DNA of 64,000 nucleotides from Polyangia bacterium (GTDB taxonomy: Bacteria; Myxococcota_A; Polyangia; Polyangiales; Polyangiaceae), in NCBI GenBank assembly GCA_030426145.1, contig JAUHZF010000005.1, forward strand, positions 1 to 64,000. The letters run 5' to 3'. The position numbers were made by a program, and so were the translations under genes. The notes beneath the pieces were generated by a model. That model was not told the DNA's origin and did no database searches. It saw only the letters and a program-made list of their open reading frames with translations. Below, piece after piece: positions 7,826-16,662 of this stretch (the stretch's first letter is position 1; each line of letters starts with the position of its first letter).

Positions 7826-9709
7826 ATGATCATCACTTCGGGAACCACGCTCGACGATCGGTACGAGCTCGAGCGTAGGCTCGGAAGTGGAGGCTTCGGT
7901 GAGGTCTTCGCGGCGACTCACGTCGTCACCAACAGGCCATGCGCCGTCAAGCTTCTCGCGGCGCGACCCTCGACCGAGGCCCAACGGCAGCGACTTCTGC
8001 GAGAGGCGCGTCTCGCGGCGACGCTCGTCGACGACCACATCACGCGGGTGCTGGACGCCGGCGTGCACGACGGGCGCCCCTTCGTCGTCATGGAGCTGCT
8101 CGAAGGGGAGGACCTTGGGCGGCGAATCGAGCGAGAGGGCGCTCTCGTGCCAGAGCTCGTCGCCCTCTGTCTCTTACACGTCGCGTGCGCGCTAACGGCA
8201 GCCCACGAGCAGGACATCGTTCACCTCGACCTCAAGCCGAGGAACATGTTCCTCACTCGGGACGGCGACGGCAGGCCGTCGGTCAAGCTCCTCGACTTCG
8301 GGACCGCGAAGTTGTTGCGCCACGGTGTTGATGATTCGTCGACCTTCATCGCGGGGACGCCGGTGTACATGGCCCCCGAGCAGTTCACCGGTGCGCGGGT
8401 AGGTCCGCCGGCCGACCTCTACGCCTACGGGATGTCTGCATTCCACATGCTCGTAGGTCACACGTTCTACGAGCTCGAACAACAGCAGGCGGACAACCCG
8501 TTTGCGCTGGGGGCTCGTCTCATGCACGGCCCTCCCGAATCTGCTTCGTCGCGCGCAGCCCGGTACGACACCACGGTTCCGGAGGCGTTCGACCCGTGGT
8601 TTGCGCGGTGCACCCACGTCGACCCCGCGCGACGTTTTGCGTCGGCGCGTAAGGCCCACGCTGGCCTTCTGGAGGCGCTGGCCCTCAGCCCAACCGCCAT
8701 CGCATCGGTTCGGGTCGAGGCGCTTGATGACGGGCTCGCGGGCGAGCATCGCCCAGTCGCGACGACCGAAACCTTCCGGGGGCCCGACCGGTCGGCCAAG
8801 GTCACTCGTTCGGCGTCACTCCGCCGCACGCGCTCCGTCGATCGGATTCGGCGTGGCATGGTTGCGGTTGCGGTTTGCGCCATGGGTGCGTGGGTGCTGA
8901 TGTCGGCGGTTCATTCTTCCGCCTCCACGCTTTCTTCGGCGTTGTTGGCTTCAATCCCGTCGCTCGAGGACCTTGCCCGTGACCCCGCCCTCTCCTTCGC
9001 GACCGGTGACTGCCGCGCCGGTTACCAATGGTACGGCATCAAGTCGCGCGTCTACCTTCCTCGAGGTGTCGATGGCTCATGTGACGATACTCCCCAAAGC
9101 CCGCTGGTGGTGTTCATTCACGACCATCAACCATCCAGCACCTTGGGCTACGAGAGCTATCGCTACCTGCAACGTCATCTCGCCCGCAACGGGTTCATCT
9201 CGGTCAGCATCGAGGTTGGAGACGAGTCGAGCCGGGCTGCGAGTCGAGATGCCCTGTTCTTGATGGAGGACTTCCTCGCCTTCTCTTGGCCCGATACCGG
9301 CTACGCCGAGGTCGAGTCCGTCGCGCTGGTCGGCCATGGCCGCGGGGCCACCACTGTTCGTCTACTGGCGGAGAAGCTCGAAGGACATCCCATCTTCCGG
9401 GTGAAGACCTTGGTCACCTTGCAACCCGACCAGGTTGGTCCCGCGCTAGAGGGTCGCCACGCCGACGCCTCCTTCGAGCTCGTCGCTGACGCCAGTGCTC
9501 CGACCACGAGAGATGCCATGCCCTCGACGCGCAAACTCGTGGCGGGCACCGACGTCGGTTTCGCCGAAGGCGCGATCGCGCAGAATCGCGCCGTTCAGGG
9601 CTATCTGCTTGCGTTCCTCGCTGCACATCACCACGGCAGGAAAGACTGGTTCGACCGCTTCATCGTGGGCGATTCGATCCCCGGCGGCGTGCCAGCCGCG
9701 GGTGACTGA
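7826..9709 (+). CDS. Ser/Thr kinase fused to a hydrolase-like extracellular domain
   Basis: 627 aa. The N-terminal kinase (about 1-290) has GSGGFGEV, AVKLL (Lys42), DFG (Asp157) and GTPVYMAPEQ, but its catalytic loop is HLDLKPRN (133-140): Leu replaces the Arg of HRD. One transmembrane segment (about 344-364) leads to a roughly 240-residue alpha/beta-hydrolase-like domain related to chlorophyllase/PAF-acetylhydrolase proteins (LVVFIHDH, GHGRGATT). The nucleophile elbow, normally GHSRGG, reads GHGRGA, so the serine (position 505) is Gly and the domain is probably not a hydrolase but a ligand-binding sensor. The kinase half is a close paralogue of 4034-5380 (shared FALGARLM, VPEAFDPWFAR). Confidence 0.9.
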   Translation: MIITSGTTLDDRYELERRLGSGGFGEVFAATHVVTNRPCAVKLLAARPSTEAQRQRLLREARLAATLVDDHITRVLDAGVHDGRPFVVMELLEGEDLGRRIEREGALVPELVALCLLHVACALTAAHEQDIVHLDLKPRNMFLTRDGDGRPSVKLLDFGTAKLLRHGVDDSSTFIAGTPVYMAPEQFTGARVGPPADLYAYGMSAFHMLVGHTFYELEQQQADNPFALGARLMHGPPESASSRAARYDTTVPEAFDPWFARCTHVDPARRFASARKAHAGLLEALALSPTAIASVRVEALDDGLAGEHRPVATTETFRGPDRSAKVTRSASLRRTRSVDRIRRGMVAVAVCAMGAWVLMSAVHSSASTLSSALLASIPSLEDLARDPALSFATGDCRAGYQWYGIKSRVYLPRGVDGSCDDTPQSPLVVFIHDHQPSSTLGYESYRYLQRHLARNGFISVSIEVGDESSRAASRDALFLMEDFLAFSWPDTGYAEVESVALVGHGRGATTVRLLAEKLEGHPIFRVKTLVTLQPDQVGPALEGRHADASFELVADASAPTTRDAMPSTRKLVAGTDVGFAEGAIAQNRAVQGYLLAFLAAHHHGRKDWFDRFIVGDSIPGGVPAAGD

Positions 9710-9835
9710 AGCGTCCGTCGCCCGCCTAGAAACACGGCGCGGTGGCCGGTCAGCTGGGGCCGGGGGGGGCTTGCGAGGATTGCACCGCTGGGTGAGCACG
9801 CGCTACGCTGTAGTTCTGCTTACTTGGGGCTTGGT

Positions 9836-11344
9836 GTGAACTCGGGGTCGAGTCAGGGGGAGACCAACGCATGGGTCACCGACAAGGTGCGCCTTCTGGA
9901 GAAATTTTCAGAAGGCGGCATGGGCAGCTTGTGGCTGGCGCGCCACGAGGGACTCGGCACCGAGGTGGTGGTCAAGTTCATCCGGGCCGAGTTGGCCTCT
10001 GCCAACACCGTGCAGCGGCTCGAGCGCGAGGCTCGGGCCGCAGCCCGGATCGGCAGCCCTCACATCGTGACCGTGCACGACAGCGGGGTCACCGCTGACG
10101 GGCAGCCCTACATCATCATGGAGCGCCTGCACGGCGAGAGCCTCGAGGACCGCCTCGAGCGCGTTCGACGGTTGTCGCGCGACGACGCCATGACCGTCGT
10201 CAAACAGACCGCGCAGGTGCTCGAGCGGGCCCATGCGCTCGGCATCGTGCATAGGGACATCAAGCCGGACAATCTGTTCCTCGTCGATACGGGCTTCGAC
10301 CTGTTCGTGAAGGTCCTCGACTTCGGGATCGCCAAGAGCGTGGAGCCCTTCCAGGACGTGAGCGTCACCGCGACCGGAGCCATGCTCGGCTCGCCCCTCT
10401 ACATGAGCCCCGAGCAGTTCACGGAGCCGAAAGCCGTCGACGGCCGGGCCGACCTCTGGTCGCTTTCGGTCGTGGCCTACCACCTGCTGACGGGGCGACC
10501 GTCTTTCGGGGGCGAGACCCTGGGCCAGGTGATGATGTCGGTCATGAACCGCACCTACTCGGACGCCTCGACGGTGAACCGGGAGCTGTCGGCGCCCATC
10601 GATGCGTTCTTTCACCGCGCCTTTGCCGAGCACATCGAGGAGCGGTTTCAAACCGCGCGTGAGCTCGCGACGGCCTTCGCGGAGGCCTGCCGCGCCACCA
10701 ACTTGGCTGCGACCGCGATTCTCCCGTCGGGCACGGTCCCCGGTCAGCCCGTGCCGGAGGCGCTCGTGGCGCGTCCGAGCCATCCGTCTTCCCTGCCCGG
10801 GGCGACACCGTCGACGCTGGCGAGTGCCGGCGGTTCTTCGACGGGCGTCGGAACCATGCAGAGCGTGCCTGGTGCTGCCCCAGGCACGACCGGAGTAGCA
10901 CCACCTCAGATCGGCATTCGAGAAGCGCGCACCTTGGAGGGAGCGGCGAGTACGCTCAGCCCTGAACGGTCGGGACGGCGTACCGGCGTCTGGATCCTGG
11001 GCCTAGTGGCAGCCGCGCTCGCGAGTGGTGGTCTCGTCTACGCGCTGACGGGCGGCGATGGTGAGGTCGAACCGTCTTCCGCAACCCCCGCCATGGCAGA
11101 CCCGGCGACGGCAGAGCCTGCGACCGGCGATGCACCGGAGCCGGAGCCCGAGCCCGTCGTCGAGCCATCCGCGACGGCATCGACGTCGAGCGAACCGGCC
11201 CCTTCCGCCACGGCCAACGCGCCCGGGCCGCCGGTCGAGCCTCCCCGCCCGTCTACCGTTTCCCATCCTCCGCCGGCTCCGCCCGTGGCGCCGGTGCCGC
11301 AAAAGAAAAAGAAGAAGAAGAGGACCGATGTCTTTGGATTCTGA
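9836..11344 (+). CDS. Membrane Ser/Thr protein kinase, second kinase operon
   Basis: About 502 aa. The kinase domain (about 18-280) carries EGGMGSLW, VVVKF (Lys47), HRDIKPDN, DFG and GSPLYMSPEQ. A transmembrane segment (WILGLVAAALASGGLVYAL) separates it from a Pro/Ala/Glu-rich tail that ends KKKKKKRTDVFGF. I chose the GTG at 9836 because a GGGG run lies seven bases upstream; a TTG at 9824 would add four residues. The gene overlaps the next one by 17 bases. Together with the following TPR/two-helix protein and CHLIxxG lipoprotein it repeats the composition of the 6402-1736 operon, but without an FHA activator. Confidence 0.92.
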   Translation: MNSGSSQGETNAWVTDKVRLLEKFSEGGMGSLWLARHEGLGTEVVVKFIRAELASANTVQRLEREARAAARIGSPHIVTVHDSGVTADGQPYIIMERLHGESLEDRLERVRRLSRDDAMTVVKQTAQVLERAHALGIVHRDIKPDNLFLVDTGFDLFVKVLDFGIAKSVEPFQDVSVTATGAMLGSPLYMSPEQFTEPKAVDGRADLWSLSVVAYHLLTGRPSFGGETLGQVMMSVMNRTYSDASTVNRELSAPIDAFFHRAFAEHIEERFQTARELATAFAEACRATNLAATAILPSGTVPGQPVPEALVARPSHPSSLPGATPSTLASAGGSSTGVGTMQSVPGAAPGTTGVAPPQIGIREARTLEGAASTLSPERSGRRTGVWILGLVAAALASGGLVYALTGGDGEVEPSSATPAMADPATAEPATGDAPEPEPEPVVEPSATASTSSEPAPSATANAPGPPVEPPRPSTVSHPPPAPPVAPVPQKKKKKKRTDVFGF

Positions 11345-12332
11345 GCCCCGTCGAGCCTGGGCGCTCGCGCTCGCGTCGGTCGTACTTCTCAGCTTCCCGG
11401 TGGGGCATGTTCATGCACAGCCGTCTTCGACCGATGCTGATGCGGCTCGCGAGTTGATGTTTGCCGGGCGCGAGAAGTACGACGCCGAGCAGTTCGCCGA
11501 TGCGCTGCAGCGCTTTCGCAGCGCCGACGCGATCATGAAGGTTCCCTCCACGCGTCTTTGGGTCGCGCGCGCCGAACAGAAGCTAGGACGTTGGGTCGAG
11601 GCGCGAGCTACCTACCAGTCGCTGCTCGACATGCCAGAGCGCAAGCCGAGTGAGCCGGAGGCCTTCGTCACGGCCCGCGAGGAGGCCAAGCAGAAGCTCG
11701 CCGAGCTCGACGATCTCTTGCCCCAGCTCACCCTCGAGCTCGTCGGCGCCTCGGCGACGGAGGTCGAAGTGCGGGTGGGCGATGAGGTGTGGGGTGCAGA
11801 CAAGCTGGGCGTGGCGGTTCAGCTGAACCCTGGTCGCTACGACATTCAGGCCCGCACGAAGGATGGGCAATCCCAGCTTCCTTCGCAGACCGTGGAGCTC
11901 GGCCAGGAGGCGCGTCAGACCCTTCGGTTGGCGTTTCCGGCTCGCTCTTCAGCCGTCCCTACGCCCGGCGCCAACCCGCCTCCGCCCAAGCCCGCCCCCA
12001 CCGACAGCGCTGAAGGCTTTCAGGTGTCGCCCGTGGCGTGGGTGGGTTTTGCCGTGGGCGGAGCCGGACTCATCGTGGGCAGCGTCTTCGGGGGCCTCGC
12101 GCTGAGCGATAGCTCCGAGCTCGATTGCCCCGACGACCTGTGCCCACGTGAGCAGGAAGACCTCTTCAATCGAACCCAGACCTTCTCCCACGTGTCCACC
12201 GCGGGCTTCGTGGTGGCAGGGGTGGGTTTGGCCCTCGGGGTCATCGGACTCACCGTCCTCAGCGGACCCGAAGAGAGCGATGTTGGCCTCACCCTGACGC
12301 CCGGCGGCGCTTGGGTCACCGGAGCATTTTGA
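11328..12332 (+). CDS. TPR-like protein with two hydrophobic segments, kinase partner
   Basis: 334 aa. It starts at the ATG at 11328 inside the end of the kinase gene (17-base overlap). A signal peptide (ends near GHVHAQ) is followed by a TPR-like helical region (AARELMFAGREKYDAEQF onward, about 30-120), a beta-rich PEGA-like segment, a Pro-rich linker, and two hydrophobic segments around a loop with two Cys (LDCPDDLC) and FSHVSTA. The C-terminus is WVTGAF. Layout, Cys pair, HVSTA and terminal GAF match the protein at 5383-6402. Probably the envelope partner of the kinase. Confidence 0.85.
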   Translation: MSLDSEPRRAWALALASVVLLSFPVGHVHAQPSSTDADAARELMFAGREKYDAEQFADALQRFRSADAIMKVPSTRLWVARAEQKLGRWVEARATYQSLLDMPERKPSEPEAFVTAREEAKQKLAELDDLLPQLTLELVGASATEVEVRVGDEVWGADKLGVAVQLNPGRYDIQARTKDGQSQLPSQTVELGQEARQTLRLAFPARSSAVPTPGANPPPPKPAPTDSAEGFQVSPVAWVGFAVGGAGLIVGSVFGGLALSDSSELDCPDDLCPREQEDLFNRTQTFSHVSTAGFVVAGVGLALGVIGLTVLSGPEESDVGLTLTPGGAWVTGAF

Positions 12333-12341
12333 CGGACCATC

Positions 12342-14102
12342 ATGTCATTCGCACGACAACTGAGTCTCTTCGGCGCCATCGCCATCACGGCCGCTTCCTG
12401 TCATCTCATCACCATCGGTGATCGCAAGCTCGCCGACGAAGCTGCCGGTGGGGCCGGGGCCGCCGGTGGAGCCGGCGGACAGGGGGGACAAGGCGGAGGA
12501 ACGGTGGTCGTTCCCACCGACCGAGCCGACGTGCTCTTCGTCGTCGACAACTCGCGAGGCACCGGCTTCAAGCAAAGGCTTCTCGCCCAAACGATCCCCT
12601 ACTTCCTCGGACAGCTCGAGCAAGAGGGGCTGCGCGACGTGCACTTCGGGGTCATCACCACCTCCCTCGGCACCGCCGGAGCCGACAACTGCATCGAGAT
12701 GTCCATAAGCAATGACCAAGCGCATCTCATCAACCGCCGTGATGGGGGAGGCACGGTCTCCACCTACGACAATCTCAGCTTCTTGGCCTGGGACCCCGAG
12801 GGTCGAAAGACCCCGCCCGGCGACTCCATGGTGACCGACGTCGTGCCCAATTTGCGCGACATCATCGAAGGCGCCGCGGTGACGGGGTGCGGGTTCGAAC
12901 AGCCCCTCGAAGCCTGGTACCGGTTCCTCATCGACCCGGCCCCGTACGCGAATGTGGAGGTCATGAACCTCGATGCCCAACCCACGGGCCTCGACCAGGT
13001 AGTCCTGAATCAGCGCGAGGCATTTCTTCGTCCAGACTCGTTGCTCGCGATCGTGATGCTGACCGATGAGGACGACTGCTCGATGAAGGTAGGTGGGAAC
13101 AACTTCCTGATGGCCAGCACCTTCGACCCCGGATCCATGGGCTCGACGATCTTGCGACTACCAAGACCACGGGCGGAGTGCGCGATGGATCCAAACGATG
13201 AGTGTTGTAAGTCGTGTCTGGAAGATCAAGGCAGCTGCCCGACGGACACGACCTGCGGCGGCAGCCTCAACGCGGTCGAAGACAACATCAACCTCAGGTG
13301 TTGGGACCAGAAGCGGCGATTTGGTGTGGACTACCTCTATCCGATTGAGCGCTACGTAGATGCTCTGAACAACCCGCAGGTCGCGGACCGCGACGGCACC
13401 CTCTTCGACAATCCGATCTTCACTGATCTCGACCTGACGGACGACATCACCGCGGTGCGTAGTCCGGGGCTGGTGCGTTTGGCGGCCATCGTCGGTGTGC
13501 CGTGGCAAGACATCGCGCGTGACTCGGCGACGCCTTCACCCGCGCTCGACCAAGGCTTCCAGAGCGCCGAAGAGCTCGTCTCGCGCGGGACGTGGGACAT
13601 GATCCTCGGCGACCCGAGCTGTTACCACACCGACCCCGCCAACTGCCTGCCGAGCGATCCCTTGATGCGTCAATCCGATCAACCGCGGTCCGGCACCCAC
13701 CCCATCACCGGGGCCACGGTCAGTGAGACGAGTCAGAATCCGATCAGCGGCAACGAACGCGCGCTCCTCAATCACGACGACCTGCAGTACGTCTGTGTGT
13801 TCGACCTCGAGAACCCCATCAACTGCTCAACGACGAACGACCCCGATGTCGTTTGCCCCTGCGATGCCTCGGTGGACAACCCCATCTGCCACGATGGTGC
13901 GGGCTTCACGGATGTTCGACGCCGCGACTACGCCTACCCGGCGCCGCGGATCCTACAGGTGTTGAAGGGAATAGGATCGCAGGGCGTGCTCGGTTCGATC
14001 TGTGCCGACAACGTCACCGTGACCGATTCGTCGACCTATGCCTTCAGGCCGTCGTTCGACGCCCTCGTCGAGTCGATGGCACCCGCGATCGACGGTAACT
14101 GA
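12342..14102 (+). CDS. vWA-like lipoprotein with CHLIxxG N-terminus
   Basis: 586 aa. A signal peptide with lipobox TAASC gives a mature N-terminus CHLITIG, matching CHLIAVG of 1736-2710. A Gly-rich linker (about 35-55) precedes a von Willebrand A-like domain starting at DVLFVVDNS. In related myxobacterial proteins this reads DNSGSM, the MIDAS metal site DxSxS; here it is DNSRGTG, so the fifth MIDAS position is Gly. Many Cys follow, some close together (CCKSC). Nine bases separate it from the TPR gene, so it is the third gene of the kinase operon. Likely a surface-anchored binding partner or sensor component. Confidence 0.85.
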   Translation: MSFARQLSLFGAIAITAASCHLITIGDRKLADEAAGGAGAAGGAGGQGGQGGGTVVVPTDRADVLFVVDNSRGTGFKQRLLAQTIPYFLGQLEQEGLRDVHFGVITTSLGTAGADNCIEMSISNDQAHLINRRDGGGTVSTYDNLSFLAWDPEGRKTPPGDSMVTDVVPNLRDIIEGAAVTGCGFEQPLEAWYRFLIDPAPYANVEVMNLDAQPTGLDQVVLNQREAFLRPDSLLAIVMLTDEDDCSMKVGGNNFLMASTFDPGSMGSTILRLPRPRAECAMDPNDECCKSCLEDQGSCPTDTTCGGSLNAVEDNINLRCWDQKRRFGVDYLYPIERYVDALNNPQVADRDGTLFDNPIFTDLDLTDDITAVRSPGLVRLAAIVGVPWQDIARDSATPSPALDQGFQSAEELVSRGTWDMILGDPSCYHTDPANCLPSDPLMRQSDQPRSGTHPITGATVSETSQNPISGNERALLNHDDLQYVCVFDLENPINCSTTNDPDVVCPCDASVDNPICHDGAGFTDVRRRDYAYPAPRILQVLKGIGSQGVLGSICADNVTVTDSSTYAFRPSFDALVESMAPAIDGN

Positions 14103-14128
14103 CGCGGGGCCATCGAGCGCCGTCGCGG

Positions 14129-14797
14129 CTACTCCACGAAGGTCAGGTTGGCGGGCTCCTCCGGGAGGGGATGCTCTTTCGAGCCGAGGCTGGTGGTGGG
14201 GACGGTGAGGTCGACCTTTTCGAGGACGAGCCCATCGATCCAGACCGTGCCCGGGCCGTCGAGGAGGATGCCGAAGCCGATCTGGTCCGCCTGTTTGGCG
14301 ACGTCGAGAACGATGGAGACCTCTTTCCACTCGACGTCACCCGTGAGGGGGCGGCGTTGCATGTTGTCGAGCACGACGGGCTCCCCGCCTTCGTCGACAC
14401 GCATCCACATGCCCGCCCAATTGGCGACGCCTTCGGCCTTCACGAAGCCCCTCAGCCGGATGCGGCTACCGCGGTAGCGGTCGGCCTCGAAGAACTGAGA
14501 CATGGTGCCGAAGGCCCGGGGCTTGTCGACGGTGGCGCGCAAGCGGGCGCTGAAGCGTCCTTGGTGCACGACGTCCGCGTCGGTCGTCGCCTCGTACTCG
14601 TCGGCGGCCATGCCGGCGAGCTGCCACCCGTGGGGTAGCTCACCCGCCTTCGGGGGCACGACACTGGGGTCGGTTTCGGCCTCGACGGCAGGCGCCTCGA
14701 GGGGAGCGCCGTCTGCGGGCGGATCCTCTGCATCGTGCTTCCCCTCGGGCGCGCAGGCGACGAGGAGCAGGGAGAGAAGGGTCATCGAGCGCTTCAT
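14129..14797 (-). CDS. Lipoprotein with carbohydrate-binding-like fold, paralogue of upstream gene
   Basis: 222 aa. The signal LLSLLLVAC gives a lipoprotein, followed by a low-complexity acidic linker and a jelly-roll-like domain (about 55-205). That domain has RYRGSRIRLRGFVKA, WAGMWMRVD and LDNMQRRPLTGDVEW, closely matched in the preceding gene product (RYRGKRMRLSAWVKG, WAGLWMRVD, FDNMMDRRIQGESDW). Such domains often bind sugars, but the ligand here is unknown. It overlaps the upstream paralogue by 4 bases and is the last gene of a sigma/anti-sigma operon starting at 16452. Confidence 0.85.
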   Translation of the reverse strand: MKRSMTLLSLLLVACAPEGKHDAEDPPADGAPLEAPAVEAETDPSVVPPKAGELPHGWQLAGMAADEYEATTDADVVHQGRFSARLRATVDKPRAFGTMSQFFEADRYRGSRIRLRGFVKAEGVANWAGMWMRVDEGGEPVVLDNMQRRPLTGDVEWKEVSIVLDVAKQADQIGFGILLDGPGTVWIDGLVLEKVDLTVPTTSLGSKEHPLPEEPANLTFVE

Positions 14798-15414
14798 GGC
14801 TGTCCTCCTTCGAAGTCGAGGTTGGTCGGTTCGTGCCGGTGTTGCTTGGTGGGCTTCGTGGTGGGGACGTCGTGTCCGACCTCCTCGAAGGCGAGCTCGT
14901 CGACCCAGATCTCACCGCCGCGCACCACGAGCATGCCAAAGGCGATGCGAATCGCTTCCTCGGGAACGTCGAGCACGACCTCGTGCCGCGCCCAGTCGCT
15001 CTCCCCTTGGATGCGCCGGTCCATCATGTTGTCGAAGGCGAGGGTGTTCCTCGAGGAGCCGGGACCATCGACCCGCATCCAGAGACCCGCCCAATGCCCG
15101 TTCCCCAGCGCACCTTTGACCCAGGCCGACAGCCGCATCCGCTTCCCGCGGTAGCGCTTGGCGTCGATGGTCTGCATCAAGGCGCCGAAGCCATCCACCT
15201 CATCCTTCTGACAGGCGAGGTGGGCGCTCGCGGGACCTTCGTGGCGCACGTCGCGGTCGACGACGACGGCAAAGGCGTCGTTGCGATCCCCCGCCATCGT
15301 CCATCCCGCAGGGGGCTCCGGGGGAAGGGGGGCCGCCGCCGCGGTGGCGACGCCGAGGCTGGTCATGGCCATGGCCAGCCACCTCACGGATGCGCGTCTC
15401 TCGTAGGTCTTCAT
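14794..15414 (-). CDS. Secreted carbohydrate-binding-like protein, tandem paralogue
   Basis: 206 aa. An N-terminal signal peptide (SLGVATAAAAP) without a lipobox Cys suggests a soluble secreted protein. The jelly-roll-like domain (about 35-190) is paralogous to that of the next gene (14129-14797), so a tandem duplication produced one soluble and one lipid-anchored version. It overlaps the anti-sigma gene upstream and the paralogue downstream by 4 bases each. It is co-expressed with the sigma/anti-sigma pair and may be its output or the signal-sensing arm. Confidence 0.85.
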   Translation of the reverse strand: MKTYERRASVRWLAMAMTSLGVATAAAAPLPPEPPAGWTMAGDRNDAFAVVVDRDVRHEGPASAHLACQKDEVDGFGALMQTIDAKRYRGKRMRLSAWVKGALGNGHWAGLWMRVDGPGSSRNTLAFDNMMDRRIQGESDWARHEVVLDVPEEAIRIAFGMLVVRGGEIWVDELAFEEVGHDVPTTKPTKQHRHEPTNLDFEGGQP

Positions 15415-15905
15415 TCTGAGCTCCTCTTGGGTTCGGGTTGGTTCTGAGCGCGCCAGGACATCAGGGGCGGACCCTCTTCGTACCGAGGTACTTCGAGGCC
15501 CGCCGTGCCCACCGTGGCGATGCCGTGGCGTTCGGGGTCGTCGCAGAGGTCCGCGCGCCGCTCGCAGACCGCCAGCGGAGGCACGTGGTGGGTGAGCTGG
15601 GACTGCGCCACGTTGACGGGGCCCGGCACTGGCCGAAGCCAGAGCGCGACGCCCGCTGCAGCCGCGAGCAGGACGGCGCCGGCGATCGCCAGGTCACCTC
15701 GGCTCCCGGGCCGTAGCGATTCTTGCTCACGACCCCGCTCGGCGCCGAGGTGGTGAAGGTGTTCCTCGAGCCGGGCTTCGCGGCACAGCGCCTCGGCGCA
15801 GCGCGCGCACGTTGCGACGTGCGTCTCCAGGGCCTCCGCCTCGTCTGCGGAGAGGGCGTCCATCACGTAGGCTTCGAGCGCTTCGGGGCGTGGATGGTCA
15901 GTCAT
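15411..15905 (-). CDS. Zinc-finger anti-sigma factor
   Basis: 164 aa. The N-terminal half has the HxxxCxxC motif of zinc anti-sigma factors (HVATCARC, about residues 29-36). A single transmembrane segment (AIAGAVLLAAAAGVALWL, about 73-90) separates it from a C-terminal domain of about 70 residues facing outward. It overlaps the sigma gene by 8 bases and the next gene by 4. By analogy with this family it holds the sigma factor at the membrane until released. Confidence 0.88.
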   Translation of the reverse strand: MTDHPRPEALEAYVMDALSADEAEALETHVATCARCAEALCREARLEEHLHHLGAERGREQESLRPGSRGDLAIAGAVLLAAAAGVALWLRPVPGPVNVAQSQLTHHVPPLAVCERRADLCDDPERHGIATVGTAGLEVPRYEEGPPLMSWRAQNQPEPKRSSE

Positions 15906-16452
15906 GGTCTTCGTTCAGGGCGAGGCGAAGTCGCTTACGGACTTCGCACAGGGTTTGGCGGAGACGTTGAACGCTCATGCCGAGCTGCTCGGCGACTTCG
16001 GCGTGACTCGGAGCATGGGGGCCGTAGACGAGCCCGAAGACCTCCCGCGCCCGCGGGCTGCATTCGGCGAGCGCGCGCTCGGCCCGAGCCAAGTCGCGCC
16101 GGCCGGCGACGGTCTCCTCGATGCGTTGCGTGCCATCGGGGAGCTCCGGTACGTCATCCACGGTGGCGTGGCTTCGTCGCCCGCGATGCGCCTCCAACGC
16201 GAGGAAGCGGGCCTGCTTGATGGCGAGACCGGGGAGTTTCACGGCGTGGAGCTCACCGCGGCGCTCCTTCTCGACGAGCTTCAGCCAGGTCTCTTGGGCG
16301 ATGTCCTTGGCCTGGTCGAGCCCTAACCCCATGGCGAGGAGCGACACCACCACGCGCCGGTCGTAGCGCGCGATCGCCGTTTGCCAGTCGATCTCGGGGG
16401 CGGCGGCCGCCCCCGCGTGTTCGTCGGCCCCCTCTTCGGAGCCCTCTCGCAT
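15898..16452 (-). CDS. ECF-type sigma-70 family RNA polymerase sigma factor
   Basis: 184 aa from the ATG at 16452. Region 2 is visible at about 40-70 (GLDQAKDIAQETWLKLVEKE) and region 4 near the C-terminus (SHAEVAEQLGMSVQRLRQTL); no region 3 or region 1 is present, as expected for an extracytoplasmic-function sigma factor. It heads a four-gene operon with overlapping genes (sigma, anti-sigma, two secreted paralogues). It probably directs its own operon; I did not find a clear autoregulatory promoter. Confidence 0.9.
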   Translation of the reverse strand: MREGSEEGADEHAGAAAAPEIDWQTAIARYDRRVVVSLLAMGLGLDQAKDIAQETWLKLVEKERRGELHAVKLPGLAIKQARFLALEAHRGRRSHATVDDVPELPDGTQRIEETVAGRRDLARAERALAECSPRAREVFGLVYGPHAPSHAEVAEQLGMSVQRLRQTLCEVRKRLRLALNEDHD

Positions 16453-16662
16453 CGTCGCCACCAGCGTCACACAGGCACAACGGAGTGCGAAGCCCGAACA
16501 TATCGGATGCCGCGAAGCCGCAACTCCGTGGCCTGCCCACCCTTCGGCGCCGTCCTCGTTCGAGGATTCCGCTGTGGCTGGATGCGCGTTCGGTTTTCTC
16601 GCTGCGAGGGCGAGCTCTTTGAGCTTGGGCGCCCCGCTTCGGGCTCCGTGTTGTCGAGTCCC

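Noticed and set aside
16520-16534. AGGCCACGGAGTTGC upstream of the sigma-factor operon
   Set aside because: Spacing fits sigma-54 but the -24 element matches poorly, and no paired operator is seen. Such loose matches are expected by chance in this DNA.
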